In this document: positions 48,201 to 60,773 of the stretch, piece after piece
Numbering within the stretch: position 1 is the stretch's first letter
Layout of the letters: each line of letters starts with the position of its first letter
Assembly: GCA_003008705.1 (NCBI GenBank)
Contig: PDUO01000020.1
Span: 622,817-686,816, forward strand
Direction of reading: 5' to 3'
Source of the DNA: Pezicula radicicola
Taxonomy: Eukaryota > Ascomycota > Leotiomycetes > Helotiales > Dermateaceae
DNA length: 64,000 nt
Program-made: the position numbers and the translations under genes
The notes under the pieces: model-generated
The model's input: the letters and a program-made list of their open reading frames with translations, nothing else
Databases searched by the model: none
Told to the model about the DNA's origin: nothing

Positions 48201-48570
48201 ATATTTGTTTCAGGGCAGGACACTATTTATTTGCCGCTTCGAGCTCACCGCCGTGTAATGTAGGTGTGAAAGGTACCTAAAATTGACATTGCGAGCGTCA
48301 AATATCATTTTCAGCCCCGTACGTTTATCAGGAGGAGTCCTTCAAAGCGGTCATCGGCAACCTCTGAGCCTATGAGTCTACGGGCCTATCAGCTGCACCG
48401 CCCAGCTAGCGTATCAGTGACGTTCTCCAGTTGTCTCAGTGACCTTCAAGCTCCAACCTCTCCGTCCTTCCCATAACAAACCCATCAACATCTACCCGGG
48501 TTGCGCATCACATCACCACCTCCATTTTCTATCTCTTTGACAGCGATAGTTACAGCATACAGTCGCAATC
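45222..48570. other. 3.3 kb gene-free, AT-rich region upstream of PEP4
   Basis: No gene is supported. Most of it is AT-rich, with short scattered frames. From about 47.7 kb the composition becomes more balanced; a 106-codon minus frame here (47724-48044) starts without ATG and was rejected. Two overlapping TACAGTA words sit at 48027 and 48032. The last several hundred bases should hold the PEP4 promoter and its pyrimidine-rich leader. Confidence 0.55.
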
Positions 48571-49825
<1,255 letters not shown>

Positions 49826-50670
49826 ACGAACTAGCCTTCAGCCAGGGAGGATTGGTTATGGTGGTGCATACATTATGGATATGAGATGAAGTTTCTCAAT
49901 TGTATTCTAGGACCCTAGTTTTCTTTGATTCGCGCATGCGTTACCTCCTTTTTAAGGAGCCCTTGCTACCTTCGGTGGGAAGGATAATCATTAGGCGGGA
50001 TTATTAAGTTTCTTTTGTCACCTACCTAGTTACCGGAATGAATTTCTGTCAATTGAAGCAAATTATGATCGCCTGTGAGATATCTGTGGTGGCAACGTAC
50101 CAACAAGCTTTAAATCAAATACCTAGATCTCTTAAGAGAGTTATATAAATCATGGTATTTGATTAGGTAAATTACTCAAACTAATTTAGTTATCTAAATC
50201 AAGTTCTTCATCTAAAATTTAGTTATCCAAACCAAGTGAATTACTTTGTAAAGCTACCTAGTTAGTCAGTTGAATTGTCACGTGTAATTGTCTGCCACGG
50301 AACATTTTATGAAGGAGCCGGAGAATATCTGTACTGAAAGCATGTTCAAATGAGCAAGCCACCTTTATTAGCTGCTACGAGAATGCACGCTTGTTCTTGA
50401 TGACATTCTATCTTTCAATCATGGCCGCTAAATAAAACGACCTGCAATCGAAACTGATAATCATGTGACTATCTTGGCATGAAGCCGTCAAACTAGTGGA
50501 TTAAATCTTTTCCGAAAAATTTAAACGAACTGGAGGAAAAAAGTGAGGATTTAATATTTTCGAGCTCCAAATTCACGGCAGATTCCACGACTGCGACCCA
50601 CGATACGATCAATTCTCGCCGCGAACGAGAAAGTCTTGACGAGAGGACAGATTTTTTGAGCTTGCCCAAA
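49826..50670. other. Spacer between PEP4 and NOP56
   Basis: PEP4 3' end, an AT-rich core with short repeats of TTAGTTATCTAAA/ATTACTCAAA type (50160-50250), then the NOP56 promoter. No gene. Confidence 0.5.
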
Positions 50671-52294
50671 ATGTCTGCTGTGGATTATTTGCTACACGAG
50701 GCGGCGGTGGGGTATGGTATCTTCCAGGTCGTCCACCAAGCCGATACAATTGGCAACCGATTGAAGGAGGTACAAGATGCAGGCCAGGATCTTGCGAAGT
50801 TTGGAAAGATGGTCAAGCTTACCAGCTTTGCGCCGTACCAGTAAGTGCTAATGCTGTGTGTGGAAGATTTCAATTAACCATTTCTCCAGAGGAGCGGCGC
50901 AAGCTCTCGAGAACGTCAATCTCGTCTCGGAGGGTGTCTTATCAGACTACCTCAAATCTACGCTGGAGTTGAACTTGCCAAAGGTCGGAAAGAAGAAGAA
51001 GATCGTTCTTGGTGTTCAAGATAAGAATTTGGCTGGTAGTATCAAGGCTGCTTTCCCTGGTGTCGAATGTGAGACTGGGGAAACCTCCGAGGTTGTGGCT
51101 GATCTCCTCCGAGGACTGCGACTTCATGCGGATAAGCTTCTCAAAGGATTGCAAGAAGGCGATGTTGGAAGAGCACAGTTGGGTCTTGGTCACGCATATT
51201 CGCGGTCAAAGGTCAAGTTCTCGGTCCAGAAGAATGACAATCACATCATCCAGGCCATTGCGACCTTAGACCACCTTGACAAGGCTGTCAATACCTTTTC
51301 CATGCGTGTCCGAGAATGGTACGGCTGGCACTTCCCCGAGCTCATCAGACTTGTTTCCGACAACCACACCTATGCCAAGCTTGCGCTCGCAATTGGTGAC
51401 AAGAAGAGCTTGACCGACGACTCTCTACATGACATTGCTGCTATTGTGAACGACGATGGGGACATTGCACAGGCAATCATTGATGCGGCGCGTGTGAGCA
51501 TGGGACAGGATATTTCAGAGGCTGATATGGAGAACGTTTCATCTTTTGCAAACCAGGTGGTTAAACTTACCGACTACAGAAGGTCACTCTTCCAATATCT
51601 TGTTAACAAGATGAGCATCGTCGCTCCTAACTTAGCAGCGCTTATCGGCGAGGTCGTTGCAGCAAGACTCATCTCCCACGCTGGATCCCTCACCAACCTC
51701 TCCAAGTACCCCGCATCCACCGTCCAGATTCTTGGTGCAGAGAAGGCCCTTTTCAGAGCTCTCAAGACCAAGGGTAACACTCCCAAGTACGGTCTGATCT
51801 ACCACTCTAGCTTTATCGGACGAGCTGGCGCAAAGAACAAGGGTCGCATTTCCCGATTTTTAGCCAACAAATGCAGTATTGCAAGCAGAATTGATAACTT
51901 CTCAGAAGAGCCAACAACCAAGTTTGGTGAGGCTTTGAGAAAGCAAGTCGAGGAGAGATTAGATTTTTACGCAACCGGAGCTGCACCAACTAGGAATGAG
52001 GACGCTATGGTAAGCTAAATCTCTGCTATGTACTGGCGGTACTGTTTGCTAATTGGACTACAGAAAGGAGCAATGGATGCTGTTCTAGGAGATATTAACA
52101 TTGTTGACGCTACTGAAGACGCTGAAATGGCCGACATCACACCTCGTGCCGTCCAGAAGCAAGAAAAGAAAGAAAAGTCCAAGGACAAGAAGGAGAAGAA
52201 AGACAAGAAGAGGAGACATAGCGAAGTTAACGGCGACGTAGAGGTGGAGAAGGGCGAGAAGAAGAAGAAGAAGAGCAGAAAATCTCTGGATTAG
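50671..52294 (+). CDS. NOP56: Box C/D snoRNP core protein NOP56
   Basis: Nucleolar scaffold of box C/D snoRNPs, which guide fibrillarin to 2'-O-methylate rRNA. Three exons (50671-50840, 50890-52009, 52064-52294) give 506 residues, matching yeast Nop56 (504). The ATG chosen gives [20 protein letters not shown], the normal N-terminal domain start. The linker coiled coil and Nop domain follow ([40 protein letters not shown], then [20 protein letters not shown] and the [15 protein letters not shown]-binding loop). The tail is a Lys/Glu-rich run ([16 protein letters not shown]), as usual in NOP56/58. The N-terminus and [17 protein letters not shown] distinguish it from NOP58. Confidence 0.95.
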
Positions 52295-52967
52295 CTTTAG
52301 CTGTTGTATATTCTTGGTTTCCTGTTCTATTTTTGCTCTACTGGGGACTGGCGTGGATACTCTGTTTGCATATTGGCGTTACTGTGGAAATGAGTCTTCT
52401 TATCCTATGAGGGTGTCTGGAAAATAAATGGGCCTCGCATTAAATGCTTCTCACAATTGACTATTCCAGCTTTTGCTCTCTATACCTCATCCCTTTGCTC
52501 GTGTAGATATTGTGTTTCCTTCATTTAAGCCTCTATCTCTAGGAAGAAGTTCTTTTGGACAACAAAACTTGGAGGATACTGAGTCTTTAACCATAATATT
52601 CGGCCAGCGAATTCGTAGCAAGAACAGAGTAGCTCAACCACAAGAATATACTCCGATTTGCATCCAAGTCCGTTGGCCCGATTCTCTCAAAATCCATTAC
52701 TTTCATTATTTACACATTTGATTTACGCGACATTAACAAAAAGGCGTACTCATTTCGTGATTTACGATTTATAAATTTCAAGGTACTTTAATGCCCAAAC
52801 CAACCGGGGTAGTCACCTCAACGCCAGACTTCGCCATGCTTATCCATCTTGATCCCCCACCTTGGTCAAAACCTCTACGTTCAATCCGCCCTCGCAACGC
52901 CAAATCTACATTCTTTGGGTTGGAATAGGAATATGGGAGTACTAAATGCCATGAATAGAGTTTTGTC
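52295..52967. other. Convergent spacer between NOP56 and VPS4
   Basis: Both 3' ends. No gene or repeat seen. Confidence 0.5.
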
Positions 52968-54379
52968 TCAAGCGCCTTCACTACCAAATTCAGCTGTCCA
53001 TTCTGCACTTTTCTGGATGTCTTCTTGCGAGACTGTCGGCCGTGCTCCGTTAACTGCTTTGATGAAGTCTTTTAGTTGCAAAGGAGGCTCGAGAAGTTGA
53101 TCGGATTCTACTTCTGTCCAGGACATCTCGATTGCGCCTGCGTCACCTGGGGAGCAGGGTGTTAACTTTTCTACTCCGTCGACTAGGACCTGTGCGCCGA
53201 GTTAGCATGATGACAGATCTGAGATGATATTGCATGAATATGTTTTACCTTTTTGTAATGCGTAGCCGTCTGGATCTTCCGCACGGGTTGCATAAGCGCA
53301 TCCTGAACTGCTATACTGATATCACTACCGGAGTATCCCGTACTTATTTCGCCCAAATGTCTGAAGTCAGCTGGACCCAAAGTGCAAGGTGTAGTGCCAA
53401 CTGCCAGCTCGAACATCTTCGTTCGCGCAGGTAAATCGGGCAGAGAAATGTGTACACGTCTTTGGAATCGGCGACGAATGGCGGAGTCTAGTTGCCAAGG
53501 AATATTTGTTGCGCCAAGAATTAGAACGCCTTTGCTGTCCCTTCCTACACCGTCCATTTGCACGAGAAGCTCGGTTTTAATACGTCTTGATGCCTCGGAT
53601 TCTCCTTCTCCACGAGGACCACATAGTGCGTCGATTTCGTCGATGAAGATAATTGAAGGCTTATTCTCTCGGGCCATATTGAAGAGCTGTTTCACTAATC
53701 TGTTCACGTCGTGTTAGACTATTTTAACCAAATGGAGAGTCAGAACGAACCTTTCACTCTCTCCCATCCATTTACTGACCAAATCCGAACTGCTCACACT
53801 GAAGAAGGTGCTATTCGCTTCCGTGGCCACAGCTTTTGCCAAGTACGATTTTCCTGTACCAGGAGGGCCATAGAGCAGAATACCCTTCCATGGCTGTCTT
53901 TTCCCCGTGAACAGATGTGGAAATTTTATAGGCAGAATTACCGCTTCCTTCAGAGCCTCTTTCGCTCCCTCCAACCCAGCGACATCCTCCCACTTGATAT
54001 TCGGCTTATCCTGGAGAATCGCACCCGAAAGTGCACTCCGCAATTTCTTGCTGTCAGCATCTTCGCCGTCCTTCTCCTCTCCTTTGCCTCCTCCCCCAGA
54101 TGTACTGCCATTAGCGCCCACCATTCCAGGCTTTTTCCGTGTTTTGTCACCATCTGCCAAGTGCGTCTTCAACTTTTCTGCTCGTTCCATGTACTCTCCA
54201 GCCTTTGCCCTGATCATCTCCTTGGATTTGGCGTTCTTCTCCCATTTCAGCGCTAGCATGAAGAGCTCGAGGGACTGGTAGTAAAGCTGGTAAGCTTGCT
54301 CATATTCCGCCGCCGTGTCCTTCTCTATTGCCTTTTTGACAACGTCGATGGCGCGACCGAGGAAGTCGGTATTCGACAT
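52968..54379 (-). CDS. VPS4: AAA ATPase VPS4 of the ESCRT pathway
   Basis: Hexameric ATPase that pulls apart ESCRT-III filaments after membrane scission at endosomes, the nuclear envelope and the division site. Three exons on the minus strand (53751-54379, 53249-53699, 52968-53189) give 433 residues, as in yeast (437). An N-terminal MIT domain binds ESCRT-III tails ([20 protein letters not shown]). A Gly/Lys-rich linker precedes the AAA domain: Walker [17 protein letters not shown] at about 170, pore-loop region [15 protein letters not shown], Walker [11 protein letters not shown], and sensor/arginine-finger region [14 protein letters not shown]. The beta domain and the C-terminal Vps4 helix ([20 protein letters not shown]) complete it. 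The gene diverges from prefoldin 6 with 493 bp between starts. Confidence 0.95.
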
Positions 54380-54872
54380 GATTTCGTGGGTACGGCTTGA
54401 ACTAGTAAGCAATTGTGCACTTATCTTTGCGACTTGTACGATATGAAAATGCGACAATCAATCTACTAGCAGGGTTAAACATGAGTATGAGCCTACATTG
54501 AGTGACCACTTTAGTCTTGCGCCGGTCAACCAGATTTCGCACTGGCAATTCACTACGATAGGTGGTGGTAAATGCGGAAATGACTGAGCAGAGAGGAATC
54601 AGGGCACATCAGCCTGTCGCTAGTACGAAAGCTGAGGCGTGAAGAAATCGGCGGCGATGTCGAGGCAAGCTCCGTAAATGTATGGTAGATTTAGGAGTGT
54701 GTACCTGGCGTGAGGTCGTCACGATCGCGGGGCAGAGAGATGGCGCTAAGCGATTTTTGATAGAGGACCGCGAGGCTGAGATCTTGTACTGTTCTGTATT
54801 TCAACATCTTCAGTATAAGCTTTCCTATAGTAATCTTGTCAGACATACACAAGCCTTCTATCGTCCGTGATC
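54380..54872. promoter_or_regulatory. Divergent promoter region, VPS4/prefoldin 6
   Basis: 493 bases between the two start codons hold both promoters. No specific element is recognised. Confidence 0.4.
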
Positions 54873-55467
54873 ATGGCAGAAAGTCAGCAACGCCTACAGG
54901 CACTCTCCGAAGAATATACAAAGCTACAACAAGGTTAGTCAGTCCAGATGCGACTCTATAAGTGCTGATATCTAACTCATTATCTAGAGCTACAAAACAA
55001 TGTAAACTCGCGGCAGAAACTCGAATCGCAACAGCAAGAGAATAAAGGAGTGCAGAAGGTTCGCTGGAGTCGAGCAGCATGGTACCGAGGACTAGGCTAA
55101 GAAAGACAGGAATTTGCAAGCTTAGGGGATGATGCCAAAATCTACAAGCAGGTTGGACCTGTGCTCCTGAAGCAGGACAAGGTTGAAGCTGTGATGGCCG
55201 TAGATGGAAGATTGGAGTTTATTGAGAATGAGATGTAGGTGTTCCTTCCCAACTGAAGTCTGATCGGGCATGTGGCTGATGATTTGGATAGAAAGCGAGT
55301 AGAGAAGCAGATTAAGGATATTGAGGATAAGACTGATAGCGTGAGGATGGAGGTGAGCATTCCTCACTGGACTTGTTGCGTGACGCACTAATGAGATGCA
55401 GATAATGCAAATACAATCTGAAGGCCAGGGAGCTCAGCCAGGTGCTCAGCAGCAAATTTCAGCATGA
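54873..55467 (+). CDS. Prefoldin subunit 6
   Basis: Beta-type subunit of the hexameric prefoldin co-chaperone, which passes nascent actin and tubulin to CCT. Yeast name YKE2/GIM1. Five exons are proposed: 54873-54933, 54988-55058, 55110-55234, 55292-55352 and 55402-55467, giving 127 residues. Two coiled-coil helices (AESQQRLQALSEEYTKLQQE; EKQIKDIEDKTDSVRMEIMQ) flank the beta hairpin, which contains IYKQVGPVLLKQDKVEA, the family signature. The tail is Gln-rich. All intron phases fit. CCT6, which receives its substrates, lies about 35 kb away in the same window; this is probably coincidence. Confidence 0.92.
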
Positions 55468-56514
55468 AGTAGTTTATGGCATTTTCATGGCGTTGGGTTA
55501 TGCATTGCTTGGCGTAAGAAATCAAAAACATGGACTATATGTCGAAGTGAACATGAATGTGGATCCACTGCTTCTAGACTGCTGTTTGTATTGGCTGTGA
55601 TCAAATGGGCGCTACTCAATGCCAAAAGAAGTTTCCACAAAGAGAAGTCTCCCTTTGTTGGCGAACAGGTGGACAGAAGCGATCAAAAGGCGAAACATCA
55701 CTAACCTTTCCCCCATTCTGGAAGATTGGAGATATATGTCACAAGTGCACATGGCCTAAACCTTTCAAGGGAGTTGATAAAAAAGAATCTCTTACTTACC
55801 TATTATTTATGCGACACCCTAACAGTCCCTCATCTCAGAATTTCCTGGTCTTGTTTTTGTCATCTTCATCATTCTTGTTGATTTCGATTTCATCTATGTC
55901 TTTCTCTTGTTTTCGTGGAATGGGACGAAGACCACCATGGCCATTTATCTTCGGTATTGAGCACGCGATGGTGGCGTGATGCTCATGATGTAGAGCACTA
56001 GAAGCACCCCCCGCAACGACGAGAGCGAAGTATGATGGGGCTTCTTTCATTGGAAGCTCAGCTGTCATAGGTGCTCTGGGGGCCTGATGTGTCATAATGA
56101 AAGATGTTCTACTTAGGTGTGTTCAAAACTAATGATTAGTAGCTAGCCAAAGCGACGACTCTAGAAACATGTAGTATTCCTAGAGTAGTTGTTTCTCTCC
56201 ATCATAGACGTTATCTCTTTCGTATTCCTGCCACTACATCAAAGCTTATTCTTCTTTTCCCTGTATGAGGAACAAAGAGCACAATGTCTTTCTTTGGAAC
56301 AAGTTATACATGCTTTGTCTTGCCCTTGAGATCAAACCTAGCTGGGACTCGGCTGGGATAGTGGACAATGGAATCTACTTGTGCCTTTGTCTCTTAACAA
56401 TTTTTTGTTGATGTAGATATATAGTCTGCTTTTCTGTCTTCTCACAATTGTCACAACTGCATCATCACAAAGTACCTCGCAAATCACAGGCCTCCCACTC
56501 TCAAATCACTCAAA
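55468..56514. other. Spacer after prefoldin 6
   Basis: It contains one doubtful minus-strand frame (55835-56095, listed separately) and the promoter of the next plus-strand gene. Nothing else recognised. Confidence 0.45.
55835..56095 (-). CDS. Doubtful small ORF, 86 residues
   Basis: ATG-initiated single frame. The first half is mildly hydrophobic with small residues and His (SYFALVVAGGASSALHHEHH), and the last 25 residues are highly charged Asp/Glu/Lys/Asn. No domain recognised. It could be a lineage-specific small protein or chance. Confidence 0.2.
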   Translation of the reverse strand: MTHQAPRAPMTAELPMKEAPSYFALVVAGGASSALHHEHHATIACSIPKINGHGGLRPIPRKQEKDIDEIEINKNDEDDKNKTRKF

Positions 56515-57345
56515 ATGGTAAACTATCACATACACATCACAACGGTGACATACTCGATGTGTTTTCATGCTAAAACATTCACGGAACAATGCAGCAACGA
56601 AACCTTCAATCACACCACAAGCAAAGCTCAACGCTTCCTAGGCAAAATCAACCCCTTCAAAAAGACTTGTGGACCAGCGGACAAATACAAATACAAAACG
56701 CAGGCTGGAATCTGTCGTGAGTGTCGCCATCTATGGTCCCTCTTCGAATGCTCTGAGGCCTCAGCAATCGAACAGGTCTTGCAATATCGAAAAGAACATA
56801 AACGGTACGATTCTCCCCTTTCGCCATACCGTGGTGCTGATGGTCGTGTCATCATTGTGAGAGATCTTATGAAGGGGATTCCGGGTGAGAGGTACTTGGA
56901 AGAGCGAGAGAGGGAGGAGCAGAGAGTAAAACGGGCCAGCACTATCAGTGTAGTTCGTCGAACGGGCGTGGAATTGAGCAGACCAGAAGGCCGAAGCAGA
57001 AGTTCGTCCGTTAACCACAGAACTAAGTGTCGTGGAACTGCCGGACCATCCACAATACCATCTCATTTGACCAGATGCTTCCCCAGCCATGCTCTAAATC
57101 AAGGTGAAGAAGGGGAAGGAGCACAAGCGCACAGCAGGCCCCGCACACCTGAGTCTCAGTGGAGCAGCGGCGTCTCTTCTTCTTCCTCTTCTGGGCCTAA
57201 AATTGAAGTCTTTGTCCCCCAAGAACCACAGCCAATAGATACACGAACACTAAAACGTACACCTGCTAATCGTCCACCATCGCCTTCCAAAGCCACTGGC
57301 TGGCCCAACAACGAAGACTACATGGAAAACATATACTACATCTAA
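56515..57345 (+). CDS. Unrecognised protein with Cys/His-rich N-terminal part
   Basis: Single-exon gene of 276 residues; I do not recognise the family. Residues 1-90 hold spaced Cys and His: CFHAKTFTEQC, then NHTTSKAQRFLG, KTCGPADKY and GICRECRHLWSLFEC. This looks like a possible metal-binding or disulphide-bonded module. Next come helical charged sequence (GERYLEEREREEQRVKRA) and a long Ser/Arg/Pro-rich, probably disordered tail ending DYMENIYYI. There is no signal peptide despite the Cys content. A pyrimidine-rich, CA-rich leader right before the ATG looks like a fungal promoter/leader. It lies in an accessory-looking region with an F-box remnant and another orphan gene. Confidence 0.55.
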   Translation: MVNYHIHITTVTYSMCFHAKTFTEQCSNETFNHTTSKAQRFLGKINPFKKTCGPADKYKYKTQAGICRECRHLWSLFECSEASAIEQVLQYRKEHKRYDSPLSPYRGADGRVIIVRDLMKGIPGERYLEEREREEQRVKRASTISVVRRTGVELSRPEGRSRSSSVNHRTKCRGTAGPSTIPSHLTRCFPSHALNQGEEGEGAQAHSRPRTPESQWSSGVSSSSSSGPKIEVFVPQEPQPIDTRTLKRTPANRPPSPSKATGWPNNEDYMENIYYI

Positions 57346-57817
57346 AGGTAATTAGTAATACTTTCTTTGAGTTCTAGGCCTGTTACGTTTTCTATGTTTA
57401 TGTCTTGGTTCGCTCACTTGCTGACGAGTCAAGTCATTCCTAGGTATAGTAATTTACTGAATTTTCTCTTAATATCTAATAAAAAGTTCTAGCTAGATTT
57501 TACAAGTCCCGTGGATTAAATGTGATTCGACTTGTTCCTTCTCGGAATATGTGAGTATGTTCTAGTGTCTGTGTATGTAAAAAAGACTTTGAGAGTTAAA
57601 GGATTTTAAGGTTGAAGTGATTATGCAGAGATTTCAAAGAATACATGAAGTTTAAGCGAGGGTCAGTGGTTCTGTACTAGTGACTTCCACAATCAACTTT
57701 TGCAGCAGCAGTAGTTTTCGATATAGTGGGAAAGTACTGCGTCTTTGAAGTAACTCTAACTACGCTACACCCAGCACATAAAAGCCAAGTCAACACAAAC
57801 AACGCGCAGTCGCAAAC
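57346..57817. other. Spacer before the F-box remnant
   Basis: AT-rich spacer. The last ~60 bases, with a CA-rich leader, look like the leader of the F-box gene. Confidence 0.45.
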
Positions 57818-58436
57818 ATGGGTACGTTGAAAGACACTTCCCAGATATGTTGTCGAAGTTACTAATACTGAGGTTTAGACACCAAAAACCTGAAATCATC
57901 ATCCAATCCTGTCTTGCTCATGAGCAACAAACAAGACCCTGTGAACCCCAAATCCAAACCTCCAGTGGAAAAAGACCATATCACAATCCTCCCTCCTGAG
58001 ACTATCAGAATGATATTTGACAACCTTGTTCTCTTGGACGCTACCTGTCTCGGCCTTATGTGCAAATAAATCTTCAAAATCTATAAGAGCGTTTACAAGG
58101 GACGGGCTCTATTTTAATTATGGTTTTATCATATCGGAACTGGAAAGGCGAAAATTTAAGGGATCTACTTTTGGATTGGATGCCACCGCAATACTAGTGC
58201 TTTAGCCATCTGGGAGAGAATTTATTTACTATTAGTACTAGATGGTGAGCAAAGTAACTTAGTGCTTCTACATGTTACTACAAGATGTGTAGAATGGTTA
58301 CCAGGGATTTGGGAAGATAATGAGGGAGATGATAGGTGGAGTTTAGCTGAACTGCTAGCTTCGTCAATGCTTGATACTAAGCTTGCTATCATCCTTTATT
58401 TAAGAAGTCTACTATTGTGGTATTAATTTATCTGTG
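57818..58436 (+). pseudogene. Truncated F-box gene
   Basis: The 5' end looks intact. ATG plus one base (57818-57821), a 57-nt intron with GTACGT donor, TACTAAT-like branch site and TTTAG acceptor, then exon 57879-58069. The encoded 64 residues end inside an F-box: ILPPETIRMIFDNLVLLDAT then CLGLMCK, and TAA at 58067. The F-box continues in the same frame beyond the stop (IFKIYKSVYKGRALF) before another TAA, so the stop cuts the domain. Further on, an unrelated-looking frame stays open (about 58201-58433: LAIWERIYLLLVLDG) but shows no domain I know. F-box proteins recruit substrates to SCF ubiquitin ligases; this copy is probably dead. The right-hand boundary is uncertain. Confidence 0.6.
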
Positions 58437-59246
58437 TGAGACTCGTTGCTATTAGAACCTGACCAGAATATCTCTCAGGTTTTCTATTACCTAGAGCGTT
58501 TACTTCCGCCTTCCCCTCACTTTTCCTTTGTTAATCTTCCTAGGGCATGCCTTGGTTCTCTACATAGACACATAATCACGCCTATAATACTCTCACATTT
58601 TGAGTCTAACTCAAAGTTTATAGTTAAGATTTAATCTAGTGAAATTACTGTTTAGGAAAGTATAATAGTTTAAGTGCGAATCTCTCGTTTTTCTTATTCT
58701 TTCCATCTTTCCTTAGCAGTACACTCCAACACTCTTGATCCAACATTCTCACTTACCTACATGATCACATATCTCAGAGTAGCAGAGCCCCGTTCTACTC
58801 CTCTCTTTGATACGTCCTGTTATTCACGCAGGTAGGTGACTGACAGTGTTCACATTCTAGCCTGTTGAAAGCTTCAAGGGTGGATATCATCTGCAGAATT
58901 CTATGAATCAGCCGTATCATACTTTGCCTCGCTGTAATACTAGTGTAGTTCCGAACTATGTAAATTCTCTTAAAGAGTAATCGCAAGAAGTTGCCAACCT
59001 TAAATACACATCCCAGGCTATCTCTCTCTATCTCTCTATACATGCATATACACAGAAAACGAAGCTGAAGCCGACCAATGACCTCATTAAGCCAAATTCA
59101 CTCGACGTTCTCAAAGTGCTGCCGAATACAGCGCTGGCGTAAAATAGGTATTTAAGCGAGCAAGCATCCTCCTCGAAATCTTCCTTTCCACCTAATAACA
59201 ACAAACAACAACAACCAAACCAAACAACACACAAAGCCCACGCACA
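58437..59246. other. AT-rich spacer before the 508-residue orphan gene
   Basis: No gene is seen. A CTCTCTAT run lies at about 59020-59040, and a CAACAA-rich leader just before the next ATG. Confidence 0.5.
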
Positions 59247-60773
59247 ATGTTCATCCCACGCGGCCCCTCTAAATCACATAAACCACCCAAACATATCAGA
59301 GACCACTCCCACGATCTCGAATCAAACGCCTCAAACCTCATCCTCACCACCCCAACCAGAACAACACCAACACTAGCCAAAATCCCCCACCTCCCTTCCC
59401 GTTTCTACAAAGACGGGCGTGCGCCGGAATACAACTCCCTATTCCGATGCGCAGGATACACCATTCGTTCAATTCCACGAACATGTGATTCCTATTCACA
59501 CTTTCTAGAGGGATGTGATCAACAAGATGACTGGCATGTTTCATCTCGAACTCTGATGAATGAATCGGGAGGTCGTCCGAAGAAACCACCTGTTGATCCG
59601 AAGATTATTAAGAGTGTTTATACGACGTCTTTTGATCTTGAGATGGCTGCTAAGCAAGTTCGGTATTGTAGTTTACGAGGGGATGAACTGGTTCTTCAGG
59701 ATGAATGGGCGAAGCGAAAACTACGCGAGACAGGTGGTTGTATAGCTGGAAACCCATGGTATCGACCTTCTTATTCTGAATGTCCTAATTTTAACGGATA
59801 TAGATGTTTAGGAGGTTATCATTTCATGACCGATTCTCAACTCGCGGAAGGGAAAAATGGTTTCTATAATATTATTGGTTTACCGATGATTCCATTGCCC
59901 GAAGGATATAAGAGATTGACACCGTTTGGTCTGAAGACTGTGTTTTTGAGAGATGACGAGATGTATCGGGATTGTACGATTGTGTATGGGAAGATAAAGG
60001 GTGATGATGGGTATGTGCCTGATTTGGGACCGCGGGCTGTTTGTGAGTGGAATTTGGATGGGCCTTTTTGTTGGCCTTATTCAAGGACTGCAAAGGGTAG
60101 TAGCGTGAGAGAGTCTTATCCAAAGTCTGCAAAGGATACCACTGTAAGAGGAGGATCTTACCCAAACTCCAGAAAGGATAACCCAGTGAGAGTTTTCCGT
60201 GCTCAAGGGATTTCTTTCAGAGATATATCCCAGACTCGCTCAAATCCTCCATCAAGGCTTACAACACCAATGATGAATTCAGTAAGCTCGAGCAGAGGAT
60301 TACGACGGCCTACCGAAAGAATCTCCTCGTATAATGCAAGAAATATCAGAGACAGCACTCAAAACACACCAACACCCAACACCAAAAACAGCAGCAAAGA
60401 AATCCGAGATCGCTTCTCAATCCCCGATAGACACTCCATATACAAGACAACAGATATCAAAGACACCTGGCAAAAAATTCCAAACTTCAACATCAAAACT
60501 AGCAACAGAACTAGCAGCAGAGATGTTGAAGATTCATCACCATCAAATCTTAACCCAACACCAGCATCTCCCAAATACTCATCATCGCAACGACAAAAAC
60601 CACCACCACACCCAACAGTCAAAACATGCAGTACCAATTTTCGGGACCCATCCACCTTAAGCAACCACAATTACCATTCCAACCCGAACAAAAAACCACA
60701 AGTTCCCGGTTCTCACACCAGATCTAGTAAAAGTGGAAGGAAAGGTCTTCGAGCCTTCGTTTTTGGAAAGTAG
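59247..60773 (+). CDS. Unrecognised 508-residue protein
   Basis: Single long exon; I do not recognise a family. Residues about 50-285 look like a folded domain, with Cys, Trp and aromatic residues (FYKDGRAPEYNSLFRCAGYT, CDSYSHFLEGCDQQDDWH, CSLRGDELVLQDEWAKRKLR, SECPNFNGYRCLGGYHFMTD, AVCEWNLDGPFCWPYSRT). Residues about 285-508 are low-complexity Ser/Thr/Asn/Pro/Lys-rich and contain two diverged copies of a short unit (YPKSAKDTTVRG and YPNSRKDNPVR), ending in a basic tail (SGRKGLRAFVFGK). No signal peptide. The even Cys spacing in the first half might mean disulphides or metal. The CAACAA-rich leader before the ATG supports the start. Probably lineage-restricted. Confidence 0.6.
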   Translation: MFIPRGPSKSHKPPKHIRDHSHDLESNASNLILTTPTRTTPTLAKIPHLPSRFYKDGRAPEYNSLFRCAGYTIRSIPRTCDSYSHFLEGCDQQDDWHVSSRTLMNESGGRPKKPPVDPKIIKSVYTTSFDLEMAAKQVRYCSLRGDELVLQDEWAKRKLRETGGCIAGNPWYRPSYSECPNFNGYRCLGGYHFMTDSQLAEGKNGFYNIIGLPMIPLPEGYKRLTPFGLKTVFLRDDEMYRDCTIVYGKIKGDDGYVPDLGPRAVCEWNLDGPFCWPYSRTAKGSSVRESYPKSAKDTTVRGGSYPNSRKDNPVRVFRAQGISFRDISQTRSNPPSRLTTPMMNSVSSSRGLRRPTERISSYNARNIRDSTQNTPTPNTKNSSKEIRDRFSIPDRHSIYKTTDIKDTWQKIPNFNIKTSNRTSSRDVEDSSPSNLNPTPASPKYSSSQRQKPPPHPTVKTCSTNFRDPSTLSNHNYHSNPNKKPQVPGSHTRSSKSGRKGLRAFVFGK

